Positions 53,159 through 62,262 of a stretch of 64,000 nucleotides of DNA are shown one piece after another. The translations under genes were made by a program, and so were the position numbers. Source of the DNA: Streptomyces sp. NBC_01351. GTDB lineage: Bacteria > Actinomycetota > Actinomycetes > Streptomycetales > Streptomycetaceae. Every line of letters begins with the position of its first letter. Positions within the stretch are counted from its first letter, which is position 1. The stretch is taken from the NCBI RefSeq assembly GCF_036237315.1, contig NZ_CP108356.1:3778501-3842500 (forward strand). Reading direction: 5' to 3'. The notes beneath the pieces are model-generated. The model had not been told where the DNA came from. It saw only the letters and a list, made by a program, of their open reading frames with translations, and ran no database searches.

Positions 53159-53927
53159 GGGTGGTCACCATTTCCGCGGAGTCCTGGAGCGCGAGCCCCG
53201 TCACGAGGCCGAGCAGGGGCGTGGGGTCCGTCAGCAGGTACATGTGTCCGCCGGGAACGGTGGACAGCGAGAAGTGCCGTGTCGTCAGCGACGCCCAGCC
53301 GGCCATGAATCCGGGGGCCAGCAGGCGGTCCCGCTCCGCCGCCACGCAGTACAGGTCGACGGGCAGTGCGCGCGGGGTCAGCGAGGGGAACTCGCGGGAC
53401 ATCCACGCCAGATCCGCGGCGAGGGTGTCCGCGTAGAACTCGCCGACCGCACGCGCCGCGGAGCCGCCGACCGCGCCGAGGATCTCCTCGGCGTTCTCGC
53501 AGCCGTCCCCCTGCGCGAACAGCCGGCCGGCCGCCTCCAGGCTGTACGGGGGCGGCGCCTGCGCGGACAGCACCACCCGGACGCGGCGGCGGTAGACCGC
53601 CCAGATCGCGTCGGCGACGGCCCACGCGACGGTCGCCCCCATGCTGTGCCCGAGAAGCACGATGTCGTCGTAGGGCAGCGCGCAGATCCCCCGGGCGATC
53701 TCCAGCGCGAGATCGTCCAGGTGGTCCGTGAGCGGTTCCCCGATGCGGTCCTCACGGCCCTTGAGCTGGACCAGGACCACGTCCGTCGTCGGCGCGAGCG
53801 CGTCCGGCCAGCTCCGGAAGGCGGCCGTGCCCCCACCGGCGTGGTGGAAGCAGACGACCACGCGCCGATGCCCGTGGGAGTACCTCCTCAGGAGCGGCGT
53901 GCCGGTTGCCCGGATGTGCCGGGTCAT
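53148..53927 (-). CDS. Type II thioesterase
   Basis: A 259-residue alpha/beta hydrolase of the NRPS/PKS editing class: VVVCFHHAGGGTAAFRSWPD, LVQLKGREDRIGEPL in place of the usual PGR motif, nucleophile Ser in DDIVLLGHSMGATVAWAVAD, and catalytic His in VPGGHMYLLTD. It either hydrolyses mis-primed carriers or, since no type I TE is present in the cluster, may release the product. Its ATG overlaps the stop of the gamma-carbonic-anhydrase-like gene (ATGA). Confidence 0.93.
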   Translation of the reverse strand: MTRHIRATGTPLLRRYSHGHRRVVVCFHHAGGGTAAFRSWPDALAPTTDVVLVQLKGREDRIGEPLTDHLDDLALEIARGICALPYDDIVLLGHSMGATVAWAVADAIWAVYRRRVRVVLSAQAPPPYSLEAAGRLFAQGDGCENAEEILGAVGGSAARAVGEFYADTLAADLAWMSREFPSLTPRALPVDLYCVAAERDRLLAPGFMAGWASLTTRHFSLSTVPGGHMYLLTDPTPLLGLVTGLALQDSAEMVTTLVQ

Positions 53928-54490
53928 CGGCTGCCGGTCCGCGTTTCCGACGACTCGTGGCCCGGTACCTCTACCCGGCGGAGCCCCGTGCGGTACCGCG
54001 CGGCCAGCTCCCGGTATTCGGCGGCCGTCTCGTCCAGCACCGCCACGTCGCTGTCGCTCAGCTTCATCAGGACGGACGCGGGAGTGCCCGCGATCAGGCT
54101 CCGGGGCGGAAGCAGCGGTCCGGCGCTCAGCACCACCCCTGCGGAGACCCGCGAACTCTCCCCGACCGAGACGCCGTTCAGCAGGACCGCGCCAATGCCG
54201 ACGACGGAGCCGTCACCGACCGAGCAGCCGTGCAGCAGGGCGCCGTGGGCGATCGTCACGTCGCGGCCGACGACCAGCGGATGGTCGGGGTCGGAGTGCA
54301 GCATCGAGTGGTCCTGGACGTTCGACCCCCGGCCGATGCGGACGCCGCCCTTGTCCCCGCGGATCGTCACGCCCGGCCAGAGGCTGACGTCCGCCTCGAT
54401 CTCCACGTCTCCGATGACCACCACGTCGTCGAACGCGTAGACGCTCGGGTGGATGCGCGGCTGGACACCCTGGAAGCTGTACGTCTTCAT
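53924..54490 (-). CDS. Gamma-carbonic anhydrase-like left-handed beta-helix protein
   Basis: A 188-residue hexapeptide-repeat protein. The repeats span about residues 12-150 (VYAFDDVVVIGDVEIEADVS, LWPGVTIRGDKGGVRIGRGS). The conserved histidines of the YrdA/CaiE gamma-CA family are present (NVQDHSMLHSD, VTIAHGALLHGCSVGDGSVV), so a bound metal is likely. A C-terminal helix follows. It might hydrate CO2, act as an acyltransferase, or handle a decarboxylation step next to the PKS; none is proven. The 4-base spacing to the monooxygenase gene and ATGA overlap with the thioesterase gene place it firmly in the operon. Confidence 0.88.
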   Translation of the reverse strand: MKTYSFQGVQPRIHPSVYAFDDVVVIGDVEIEADVSLWPGVTIRGDKGGVRIGRGSNVQDHSMLHSDPDHPLVVGRDVTIAHGALLHGCSVGDGSVVGIGAVLLNGVSVGESSRVSAGVVLSAGPLLPPRSLIAGTPASVLMKLSDSDVAVLDETAAEYRELAARYRTGLRRVEVPGHESSETRTGSR

Positions 54491-54493
54491 CTC

Positions 54494-55696
54494 TCAGGCC
54501 TCTTTCCGGATCAGCGACGAGAGCCGGGTGAGGCTCTTCATGACGTCGTCCTTGGACAGTCCGAAATCGACCAGGCAGGCGATCTCGTTCACGCCCATCG
54601 CGGAGAAGTCCTCCAGCGTCGTACGGGCCCGGTCCACATCGCCGATGAGCGAACTCGACGAGACGTACCGCTGGAACACCATCTCCAGGAATTCGTCGCG
54701 GTCGTCGCCGAGGTTCTGCAGGGTCTGGGACTTGTCCTGCGACTCGCTCTGCCCCGAGGTGGCGTGCTGGGAGACGAAGCCGCTGAGGTACTGGACCAGG
54801 GCGGGCCTGACCCGTTCCACCGCTTCCTGCGTGTCGACACCGACGTAGGTGTGCAGCATCAGGGAGACCGTGCCGGAGTCGGGATCGAAGCCGGCGCCGG
54901 CGCGCGCCTCCCGGTAGATCTCGATCCGCTTCGCGAGTTCGGCCGGGCCGAAGTTGATGAGCGCCGACAGGACGTTCAGGCCGTTCTCGCCGGCGAACCG
55001 CCACGCGTCGGGGTTCTTCGACGTGGTCAGCCAGACGGGCAGCTCGGGCTGCACGGGGCGGGGGAAGGTCAGGATGTCGTGGACCTCTCCCAGCGGATCG
55101 GTCCGCCCGACGGCCGTTCCGCGCCACAGGCTCTGCAGCTGCTCCCGCGAGCGGTTGAGCACCTGCGACCTGTCCTCGTACCCGTCCGGGCCGAGGACGA
55201 AGTCCCGCGCGTGCCAGCCGGGCGCCACCGCGAGGTCCACCCGGCCGCCCGACAGGTTGTCGACGAGCGCCCACTCCTCCGCCACGCGCAGGACGTCGTG
55301 GAGGGGGAGGTTGACGCTTCCCGCACGGATGCGGACCTTCTCGGTGATCATCGCCAGTGCCGCGCCCAGTACGGACGGGTTGGGATACGCGCCGCCGACC
55401 TCGGTGAAGTGCCGCTCCGGGGTCCAGATCGCGGTGAAGCCGGCTTCGTCGACGAAGCGCGAGACGTCCAGCAGGAGGTCGTACGGGTCGCCGTCCCCGC
55501 TGAGACCGGAGAAGAAGATGACGCCCAGGTCGGGCAGTCCCGTGGACGGGCGGCGTTCGGCCGGCTCGGCGGGGGTCACGGGCGCGGGCGCGGCGGCCGA
55601 CGTGGGCGTGGCCGCGGGAGTGGGCGCCGAACCGGACTTCAGTTGGGCCTTCAGCCTCGCCAGCCGGCCGGCGTCGAGATAGGTGCTGTCAGACAT
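54494..55696 (-). CDS. Luciferase-like flavin monooxygenase (MupA/Atu3671 natural-product family)
   Basis: A 400-residue protein. After a carrier-linker-like N-terminus (SDSTYLDAGRLARLKAQLKS, then Ala/Pro) comes a bacterial-luciferase-type TIM barrel: DLGVIFFSGLSGDGDPYDLL, FTAIWTPERHFTEVGGAYPN, VRIRAGSVNLPLHDVLRVAE, VDLAVAPGWHARDFVLGPDG, LPVWLTTSKNPDAWRFAGEN. This family usually occurs as a domain inside NRPS/PKS proteins and hydroxylates carrier-bound substrates. Here it is a separate gene whose ATG overlaps the PKS stop by eight bases. Reduced flavin probably comes from the cluster flavin reductase. The site of oxidation is not known. Confidence 0.9.
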   Translation of the reverse strand: MSDSTYLDAGRLARLKAQLKSGSAPTPAATPTSAAAPAPVTPAEPAERRPSTGLPDLGVIFFSGLSGDGDPYDLLLDVSRFVDEAGFTAIWTPERHFTEVGGAYPNPSVLGAALAMITEKVRIRAGSVNLPLHDVLRVAEEWALVDNLSGGRVDLAVAPGWHARDFVLGPDGYEDRSQVLNRSREQLQSLWRGTAVGRTDPLGEVHDILTFPRPVQPELPVWLTTSKNPDAWRFAGENGLNVLSALINFGPAELAKRIEIYREARAGAGFDPDSGTVSLMLHTYVGVDTQEAVERVRPALVQYLSGFVSQHATSGQSESQDKSQTLQNLGDDRDEFLEMVFQRYVSSSSLIGDVDRARTTLEDFSAMGVNEIACLVDFGLSKDDVMKSLTRLSSLIRKEA

Positions 55697-58600
55697 GTGC
55701 GGGCTCCTCAAGCAGCATGGCCGTGATCACGTTCGTGGCCGCCGAGACCGAGCTGTTCTCGTAGAAGTCACGGACGGAGAGGTCGAATTCGAAGGTCTCG
55801 CGCAGCTTGTTGATCAGCTGGATCGCCATGAGCGAGTTGCCGCCGAGTTCGAAGAAGCCGAGGTCGTCGGCCGCGTCCGACGAGCCGAGGAAGCTCTCGA
55901 AGATCTGGCCGACGATCAGCCGGATCTCCTCGGTCGCCGCGTCGACACCGGCGCCTTGCACCTCGGCGGCGGGTGCAGCCGCGGCCGCAGCCGCAGGTGC
56001 CTGCGCCGCTGCCGGTGCGTCCGTGGCCGGGGCACCGGTCGACGGGGCCGGGACCGTGCTCACCACGGCGGATTCCTGCCTGGCCAGGAGGAAACCGAGC
56101 GTCGGCTCCACCCAGTGGGCCTGCTTGTCGAAGGCGTAGGTCGGCAGGGACACCATCCGCCCCGCCGTCGCGTACTCCCCGATGCGCACCTCGGGGTCGG
56201 AGGCCCAGCCGAGGGCCACCGCGTCCGCGAACGACTCGTCCTCGTGGTCCGGCTCGGCCAGCGTCTGGGCGAGTTCCAGGACCGCGCCGGACTCCGATCC
56301 CGCGTTGGCACGGATCAGGTTGCTCATCGACCGGCCGGAGCCGATCTCGACGAACCGTCGCACGCCGTGCTCGCGCAGCGTTCGGACCGACCCCGCGAAG
56401 TCGACGCCCCGGATGAGGTGGTCCGCCCAGTAGTGCGGGTTCCTGGCCTCGTACCCGGTGAGGATCGCGCCGGTGATGTTCGATACCAGGGGGATCCGTG
56501 GCTCCTGGAAGTCGACGGTCTTCAGGAACGCGAGGAACTCCCGCGCGCCGTCCTCCATCAGCGGCGAGTGGAAGGCGTGCGAGGTCGCGAGCCGCTGGTG
56601 GGAGATGCCCGCCTCCACCGCCCGTGCGATCGCCTGCTCGATGCCCTGGTGGGTTCCGGACAGGACGAACTGCTGCGGGGAGTTGGTCGCCGCGATCACC
56701 AGGACGCCGGCGTCGAGCAGCTCGCCGAACGGCTCCAGCCGGCTGACGGCGAGCATCGCTCCGGGGGTGCAGCGCGCCATGGCCCTCGACCGCCGCACCA
56801 CCAGCTCCGCCGCCGTGCGCAGGTCGAAGACCCCGGCCACGGTGGCGGCGACGACCTCGCCGAGGCTGTGCCCGAAGAGGTAGCGGGGCCGCACGCCCGC
56901 GTCGATGAGGGCGGTCGCCAGCGCGTACTCGACGGCGAAGAGGAGCGGCTGCGCCACGGAGGTGTCGGAAGTGTCGGCGCCGGTGGCGTCCGTCTCCCCG
57001 TCGGAGCGCAGGTGGCTCCGCAGGTCGACGTCCGTGTGCGCGTTCACCGCGGCGACCGCTTCGTCGAGCCGGCGGGCGAAGGACGCGTTCTTCGAGGCGA
57101 GTACGGAACCCATGCCCGAGCGCTGGGTTCCCTGGCCCGCGAAGACGAAGCACACCTCGTTCGCGTCCGTCTCGGATCCCACGTGGTACCGCTCGGCCTT
57201 CAGCCGTGAGACCGCCTCCGCACGGTCCACGACGGCCAGCGAGGCACGGTGGGGATGGAGCGTCCTGCCGACGCGCAGCGTGTGCGCGTACTCGGCCGGC
57301 GAGGCGTCGGGGTCCGCCGCGAGGTGCTTCGCCAGTTCGGCCGCCTGCCGGCGCAGCGCCTCTTCGGACCTCGCCGAGAAGGTGAGGATGCTCGGACCGC
57401 CGGCGGGCCCGGAAGGTCCGGCGGGTTCGGCGGGCCCTGCCGGTGTCCTCTCGAAGCTCCGGAGGATGACGTGGCCGTTGGTGCCGCCCATGCCGAAAGC
57501 GCTCACGCCGGCCCAGTGCGTGTCGTCGCCTTCGAGCGGCCGTCCCTCGGTGGTCACGAAGTAGCGCGAGCCGTCCAGTTCGAGCGCCGGGTTGAGTTCG
57601 CGCACGTTCACGGTCGGCGGCACGTACTTGTGCTTCAGCACCAGCGCCGCCTTGATCAGGCCGACGATGCCCGCGGCGATGTTGAGGTGCCCGAAGTTGC
57701 CCTTGAGCGAGCCGATTCCGCACGGATCGCCGTCGGTTCCGTACGCCTGCTTGATCGCCTCGATCTCGATGGGGTCGCCGAGCGCCGTCCCCGTCCCGTG
57801 CGCCTCGATGTACGTGATGTCCGTCTGCTTGGCGCCGGAGATCGCGAGGGCGTCGCTCAGGACGCCGACCTGGCCGGAGACGCTCGGGGCGGTGAAGCTC
57901 GCCTTCTGCGCTCCGTCGTTGTTGACCGCCGACCCGGCGATGACCGCCTGGATGTCGTCGCCGTCGGCGATCGCGTCGCGCAGCCGCTTCAGCAGGACGA
58001 GCCCGAGGCCGTTGGTGAACACGGTCCCGTTGGCCTCGGCGTCGAACGGCCTGCAGGTGCCGTCCGGGGACAGCACGCCGCCGACCTGGTACCGGTAGCC
58101 GGCGTGCTGGGGGACGCGTACGTACACCGCGCCCGCGATCGCCGCGTCGCATTCGTTCAGCAGCAGGCTCTGGACGGCCGAGTGGACGGCGACGAGCCCG
58201 GTCGAGCACGCGGTCTGCACGTTCACACTGGGGCCGCGCAGGTTCAGCTTGTGGGAGATCCGGGTGACCAGGAAGTCCTTGTCGTTGCCGTGGCGCACGA
58301 CCATCTCACCGAACGAGTCGACGAGGTCCGGGCGGCTCAGGACCCCGAAGAGGTACGTGCTCATCCCCGAGCCGGCGAAGACGCCGATCCTCTGCTCGGT
58401 GCGGTGCGGATCGATGTTGGCCCGCTCCAGCAGCGCGACGGACTTCTCCAGCATGAGGCGCTGCTGGACGTCGAGGATGTCCGCCTCGCGCGAGGAGTAG
58501 CCGAAGTAGGGGGCGTCGAAGTCCGCGAGACCGTCCAGGACTCCGGCCCGCTTGACGTAGTCCGGCCGGGAGCTCTGGCCGGCCGGTACCCCGGCCGCCG

Positions 58601-58745
58601 CGACTTCGGCATCGGTCAGATCGGTGATGGCGCTCTCGGCGTCCACCAGCTTCTGCCAGAACTCGTCGACGTCCGCCGCCTGTGGAAGGCGGCATTCCAT
58701 GGCGACGATCGCGATCAGGTCGTCGTCATCGCTGTGCATGTTCAT
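55689..58745 (-). CDS. Type I PKS module KS-AT-ACP (malonyl-type AT)
   Basis: A 1018-residue single module. The KS spans about residues 8-430 with Cys180 (VQTACSTGL), His316 (EAHGTGTALGDP) and His353 (GNFGHLNIAAG). The AT spans about 530-830 with FVFAGQGTQRSGMG, Ser627 in FGHSLGE and HAFH at 723-726, the malonyl-CoA signature. A linker and Ala/Pro hinge lead to an ACP (about 935-1012) with Ser971 in LGGNSLMAIQLI. No KR, DH, ER, MT or TE is present, so the beta-keto group should remain. The ATG at 58745 is chosen, with GGATGGGA upstream. It probably extends an aminoacyl group delivered by the A-T protein encoded 64 bases upstream. Confidence 0.95.
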   Translation of the reverse strand: MNMHSDDDDLIAIVAMECRLPQAADVDEFWQKLVDAESAITDLTDAEVAAAGVPAGQSSRPDYVKRAGVLDGLADFDAPYFGYSSREADILDVQQRLMLEKSVALLERANIDPHRTEQRIGVFAGSGMSTYLFGVLSRPDLVDSFGEMVVRHGNDKDFLVTRISHKLNLRGPSVNVQTACSTGLVAVHSAVQSLLLNECDAAIAGAVYVRVPQHAGYRYQVGGVLSPDGTCRPFDAEANGTVFTNGLGLVLLKRLRDAIADGDDIQAVIAGSAVNNDGAQKASFTAPSVSGQVGVLSDALAISGAKQTDITYIEAHGTGTALGDPIEIEAIKQAYGTDGDPCGIGSLKGNFGHLNIAAGIVGLIKAALVLKHKYVPPTVNVRELNPALELDGSRYFVTTEGRPLEGDDTHWAGVSAFGMGGTNGHVILRSFERTPAGPAEPAGPSGPAGGPSILTFSARSEEALRRQAAELAKHLAADPDASPAEYAHTLRVGRTLHPHRASLAVVDRAEAVSRLKAERYHVGSETDANEVCFVFAGQGTQRSGMGSVLASKNASFARRLDEAVAAVNAHTDVDLRSHLRSDGETDATGADTSDTSVAQPLLFAVEYALATALIDAGVRPRYLFGHSLGEVVAATVAGVFDLRTAAELVVRRSRAMARCTPGAMLAVSRLEPFGELLDAGVLVIAATNSPQQFVLSGTHQGIEQAIARAVEAGISHQRLATSHAFHSPLMEDGAREFLAFLKTVDFQEPRIPLVSNITGAILTGYEARNPHYWADHLIRGVDFAGSVRTLREHGVRRFVEIGSGRSMSNLIRANAGSESGAVLELAQTLAEPDHEDESFADAVALGWASDPEVRIGEYATAGRMVSLPTYAFDKQAHWVEPTLGFLLARQESAVVSTVPAPSTGAPATDAPAAAQAPAAAAAAAPAAEVQGAGVDAATEEIRLIVGQIFESFLGSSDAADDLGFFELGGNSLMAIQLINKLRETFEFDLSVRDFYENSSVSAATNVITAMLLEEPAHV

Positions 58746-58809
58746 CCATGTCCCATCCAGTACAGGGGTGCTTGCCAGGGGTGTCCGGCGGATCAGGGCC
58801 GGGCACCCC

Positions 58810-60687
58810 TCAGAGCTGACGGGAGCGCCTGGCCGACAGCACACGGCGCCGTCCGGCGGCGCCGGGGGCAGCCGCCGCGGTGCTCGGTGCGTTGCCGCCG
58901 GGCTCCTTCGTCATGGCTTCGAGGAATCGACGCTGAGCATTGAAGGAGGCGTGCTCGAAGAGTCGGACGAGCGGGAAGCGGACGCCGAACTCGGCTTGGA
59001 TCTCCGCGTGGAGGACGGCGATCGTCAGGGAGGTTCCGCCCACGCCGAAGAAGGTGGATTCGCGGTCGGCCAGCCGCGCCGCGCCGTTGCCCGTAACGGC
59101 GAGCCAGATGCGTTCGAGCCGGTCGGGCACCGGGCCGGTCTTACGGCCAGGGCCTCCCGTGCCGATGGCGCGTCGGGCCCGGTCCTGGACGTGGGCGCGG
59201 GCGACTTCCGCGAGCGCCTTGCGGTCGACCTTGCCGTTGGGGAGCTTGAGCAGTTCGGGCACGAACAGGAACGCCGACGGGAGCATGACGCTCATCAGAC
59301 GCCCGTTCAGGTAGTCGCGGAGGTCCTGCTCGGCCGTCGCATCGCCTTCCAGGACCGCGACGATGACCTTGGTGAAACGATCCTCCTGAGCGCACACGAA
59401 GACGTCGCGGACACTCGGGTGCGACTGGATCGCGGAGCGCACCTCCTGCAGCTCGATCCGGACACCCGCGATCTTGATCTGCTCGTCCGCCCGGCCGAGG
59501 ATCTCCAGCCCTCCTTGCCCGGTCCGGCGGCCGAGATCGCCCGTCGGATAGGCGACGATGCGCTCTCCGCCCACGTGGATCTCCACGAAGGGGGAAACGA
59601 TCCGGCCGTCGACGAGGTAGCCGTGCGAGGGATGGTCCGCCGCGATGAAGATCTGGCCGACGGCGTCGTCCGCGCAGAGCCGCTTGTCGTCGTCCAGGAC
59701 GTAGCTCGTGGACTGCGGAAGGTTCCGGCCCACCTGCTGGATCCCGGACGTCACGCCCTGCGGCACCCGGTAGAAGTGCTGGGCCAGCGTCGTCTCGGTC
59801 GGACCGTAGAGGTTGACCACCTGGCAGCTCGGGAAGAGCTCCCGCCAGCGGCTCACCAGCGCGCCGTCCAGCGGCTCACCGGCGAAGAAGGCGTGGCGGA
59901 CGGTCGGTACCGGCTCCGTCTCGGCGGCTCCGGCCGTCCACAGCTTGCCGAGCGAGGGAACCAGGTGCAGAGCCGTGATCCGCCGGCTCCGCAGGAAGTC
60001 CAGCACGCCGTCGGCATCGAGGTGCAGTTCGTCCGGAACGCACAGTGCGGCACCGGAGATCAGGGGCGTCAGGGCGTCCCGGAACCAGACGTCGAACGAC
60101 AGGTTGGTGAGGTGCGCGAAGCGGTCGTCCGGCCCGATCGAGAATTCGTCGGACTGCCACCGCAGGAACAGCGACAGGCCCGTGTGGCTGCCGATGATCG
60201 CCTTGGGCTTGCCCGTCGACCCGGAGGTGAAGGCGACGTACGCGTGGTCCGCGTCGTCGAGGACCGCGGGCGCGGAGCCTTCGCCGGCCGGTGCGGGGTC
60301 GGGGTCGGGCCGCAGGGCGATCCGCCGGCCGTCCGCGCACGAGATGGTCGCGCGGACGGGACCGGAGTCCAGCATGGTCTCGCGTCGCACGTCGGGCAGG
60401 GCCTCGTCGACGAGCATGACGATCGAGCCCGCCATCCACACGCCGAAGACGGCCACGACCACGGACGCGCTGCGGCGGCCGAGAACCGCCACGACGTCGC
60501 CCTTGCCGATTCCGCGCGCCTCCAGATCGCCCGCCACTTCGCGGGCGCGCTCCAGAAGTTCGGTGTAGGTGATCGATTCGGAAGAAGAGGTGATCGCGGT
60601 CGCGTCCGCGTATTTCTCGCAGGCCCGCAGCAAAAGGGTGTCGACCGCCTGCACGGCTACTCTCTCCATCTGATGAGGTTTCCTCAC
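58810..60687 (-). CDS. Freestanding NRPS adenylation-thiolation didomain
   Basis: A 625-residue A-T protein without condensation domain, suited to load a starter amino acid. A-domain motifs: AFTSGSTGKPKA (152-163), FDV with Asp199 at the alpha-amino-binding position, NLYGPTETT (292-300), YPTGDLGRR (380-388) and NGKVDRKAL with Lys486. The carrier Ser553 is in FFGVGGTSLTIAVL. The C-terminus is Ala/Arg-rich. Asp199 suggests an alpha-amino acid substrate; the remaining pocket does not match a code I can name. Amino-acid loading onto the adjacent KS-AT-ACP is the simplest reading. The GTG at 60687 has GAGG seven bases upstream. Confidence 0.93.
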   Translation of the reverse strand: MRKPHQMERVAVQAVDTLLLRACEKYADATAITSSSESITYTELLERAREVAGDLEARGIGKGDVVAVLGRRSASVVVAVFGVWMAGSIVMLVDEALPDVRRETMLDSGPVRATISCADGRRIALRPDPDPAPAGEGSAPAVLDDADHAYVAFTSGSTGKPKAIIGSHTGLSLFLRWQSDEFSIGPDDRFAHLTNLSFDVWFRDALTPLISGAALCVPDELHLDADGVLDFLRSRRITALHLVPSLGKLWTAGAAETEPVPTVRHAFFAGEPLDGALVSRWRELFPSCQVVNLYGPTETTLAQHFYRVPQGVTSGIQQVGRNLPQSTSYVLDDDKRLCADDAVGQIFIAADHPSHGYLVDGRIVSPFVEIHVGGERIVAYPTGDLGRRTGQGGLEILGRADEQIKIAGVRIELQEVRSAIQSHPSVRDVFVCAQEDRFTKVIVAVLEGDATAEQDLRDYLNGRLMSVMLPSAFLFVPELLKLPNGKVDRKALAEVARAHVQDRARRAIGTGGPGRKTGPVPDRLERIWLAVTGNGAARLADRESTFFGVGGTSLTIAVLHAEIQAEFGVRFPLVRLFEHASFNAQRRFLEAMTKEPGGNAPSTAAAAPGAAGRRRVLSARRSRQL

Positions 60688-61103
60688 TGATCTGCCTCGA
60701 ACGAGGCTTTCGTTTCCTCAGTGGGTCAGGGCGAGGGCGGCCCTCGCGGTCTCGTCTGTCCGGCGGGAGCACGCGGCGACTTCGGCGCGGCACGGCAACG
60801 GACGACGCGGTCCGGCGTCCGACCAGGGCCTGGGGCCGGGGACACCGAACGGGGGGAGCGACCCAGGCCCGGACCGGGCCGGCTGGGAAAGCGCTCACGT
60901 GGGTCTGACGCCGCGCGGTCCGATCGCCCGGAGGCACTGCGGCGGCGGGTGGGGCTGGTGCTGGGAATTCGACGGATGGTTCGACACGGCCGGTACGTCG
61001 TCACCGAGTCGGCGGGTGGCCCATGCGGCCACTGCCGTGACCGACGCCGGGGACACGGACCGGCCCTCGGAGCGGCCGTTTCCGGCCGATGGTCAGCCGG
61101 TGG
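60688..61103. other. 416-bp intergenic region upstream of the A-T / PKS operon
   Basis: No credible gene; the open frames here are Pro/Arg/Ser-rich shadows. It contains several GC hairpins such as GAGGGCGGCCCTC at about 60732-60744, and should hold the lysE terminator and the promoter of the A-T operon. Confidence 0.5.
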
Positions 61104-61736
61104 TCAGCTGGTGGTCTGCTGGAAGGTCGCCAGCACGATGGCGGCGAGCATGAACAGCGCGCCGAAGATCTTGTTCAGGGTGTTGACCTGGCTCTCGGTC
61201 TTCAGTCGGGTCGCGACCCGGGCCGCGAGTCCGGTGTATCCCGCCATCACCACGAGGTCCGTGAACGCCATGGTCAGGGCAACGGCGATGTACTGGGGAG
61301 CGAGCGGCATTCCCGAGGTGATGAACTGGGGGATCACCGCGAGCATGAAGATGTAGCCCTTGGGGTTGATCAGGTTGAGCGAAATCCCCTTGCCGATGAT
61401 CTCAAAGGAGCCGATACGCGGCTTCTCCTTTTCCCGGAGAGTAATCGGCGAGGCCTTGGAAAGCCACTGGGAAAGGCCAAGGTAGAACAGATAGGCAACG
61501 CCCGCCCACTTGAGCACGTTGAAGGCGATCGGCGACGCCTGGATCACCACGCCGAGCCCGACGACCACGGCGAGGAAGACCGCCCACAGGCCGATGACCA
61601 GGCCGATCGCACCGAGGTAGCCGCGCCGGAAGCCATAGTTCAGGCCGTTCGACATGGAGAATACAGAACCGGAACCCGGCGACAAGGAAAATATCCAAGA
61701 GGCCGCGAAACAGGTTATCCACACACTCATTGGCAT
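61104..61736 (-). CDS. LysE/RhtB-family amino-acid exporter
   Basis: A 210-residue protein with six hydrophobic segments. It starts PMSVWITCFAASWIFSLSPG with the family motif SPGSGSVFSMSNGLNYGFRR (residues 17-36), then IGLVIGLWAVFLAVVVGLGV, GVAYLFYLGLSQWLSKA and SLNLINPKGYIFMLAVIPQF. RhtB/LeuE members export homoserine, threonine and related amino acids. Next to a homoserine dehydrogenase and an amino-acid-loading NRPS it most likely exports the cluster product. The ATG at 61736 has GGGAGGG upstream; a second ATG two codons later is possible. Confidence 0.9.
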   Translation of the reverse strand: MPMSVWITCFAASWIFSLSPGSGSVFSMSNGLNYGFRRGYLGAIGLVIGLWAVFLAVVVGLGVVIQASPIAFNVLKWAGVAYLFYLGLSQWLSKASPITLREKEKPRIGSFEIIGKGISLNLINPKGYIFMLAVIPQFITSGMPLAPQYIAVALTMAFTDLVVMAGYTGLAARVATRLKTESQVNTLNKIFGALFMLAAIVLATFQQTTS

Positions 61737-62262
61737 GACTTTGAGCCCTCCCTCTCATGCATTTATGTGTGACCACCAAACACTTCTTCCCGGTGATCGC
61801 GACGCAGCATATACAGGCCACGCCGAGTGCCAGATGATCGGTCCACCATATGGATCCGGTGCAATCCATTCCACATCTGGTAAGAGATTCAACATAATTG
61901 AGTTCCCCAGTGCAACGTGGCGAGCCCGACCCACTCGGGCCGGCCGACAGCACGACCAGTCGGCCCATCGGGCACGTCAGGGCTGGTGCGCCGCGAATAC
62001 GGCGTAAGGCATTCCGGTTTTTGTGAGATATTCAACTTTATTCTATTTGCTCGAGCAATTGCGGAGTCGGCGGTTCCATGAGATTTGAGGTACCTGTCAA
62101 ACGATCGTCCGCCACTGTGAAATCGCCCCGGAGGCAGCCGCGGCGGGTGGCTCAATGTCGGTGTCGGCGTCGGTGTCGCCGGCCCCGGACATGCCGAAGC
62201 CGAGGGGCCCTCGATCCCGGCCCCTCGGCTTCTCGGCTGCTCGGCTGCTCCCCCGGCGGCTC
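61737..62262. other. 526-bp AT-richer intergenic region between YbaK and lysE genes
   Basis: No convincing gene. The stretch 61737-62090 is markedly less GC-rich than the surroundings (for example TTCAACATAATTGAG and TTCAACTTTATTCTATTTG), suggesting horizontally acquired or promoter DNA. Around 62158-62180 there is a short GTCGGT/GTCGGC hexamer repeat. It must carry the lysE promoter and possibly regulatory sites of the cluster. Confidence 0.5.
62196..62232 (-). terminator. Terminator after the YbaK gene
   Basis: GAAGCCGAGGGGCC (62196-62209) pairs perfectly with GGCCCCTCGGCTTC (62219-62232) around a 9-nt loop. Confidence 0.85.

Noticed and set aside
60726..61004. Minus-strand 92-codon ORF between lysE and the A-T gene
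   Set aside because: Arg/Pro/Ser-rich translation typical of a GC-rich shadow frame; no start signal.
61889..62155. Minus-strand 88-codon ORF in the YbaK-lysE gap
   Set aside because: No ribosome-binding site, no domain, and poor codon bias; treated as non-coding.
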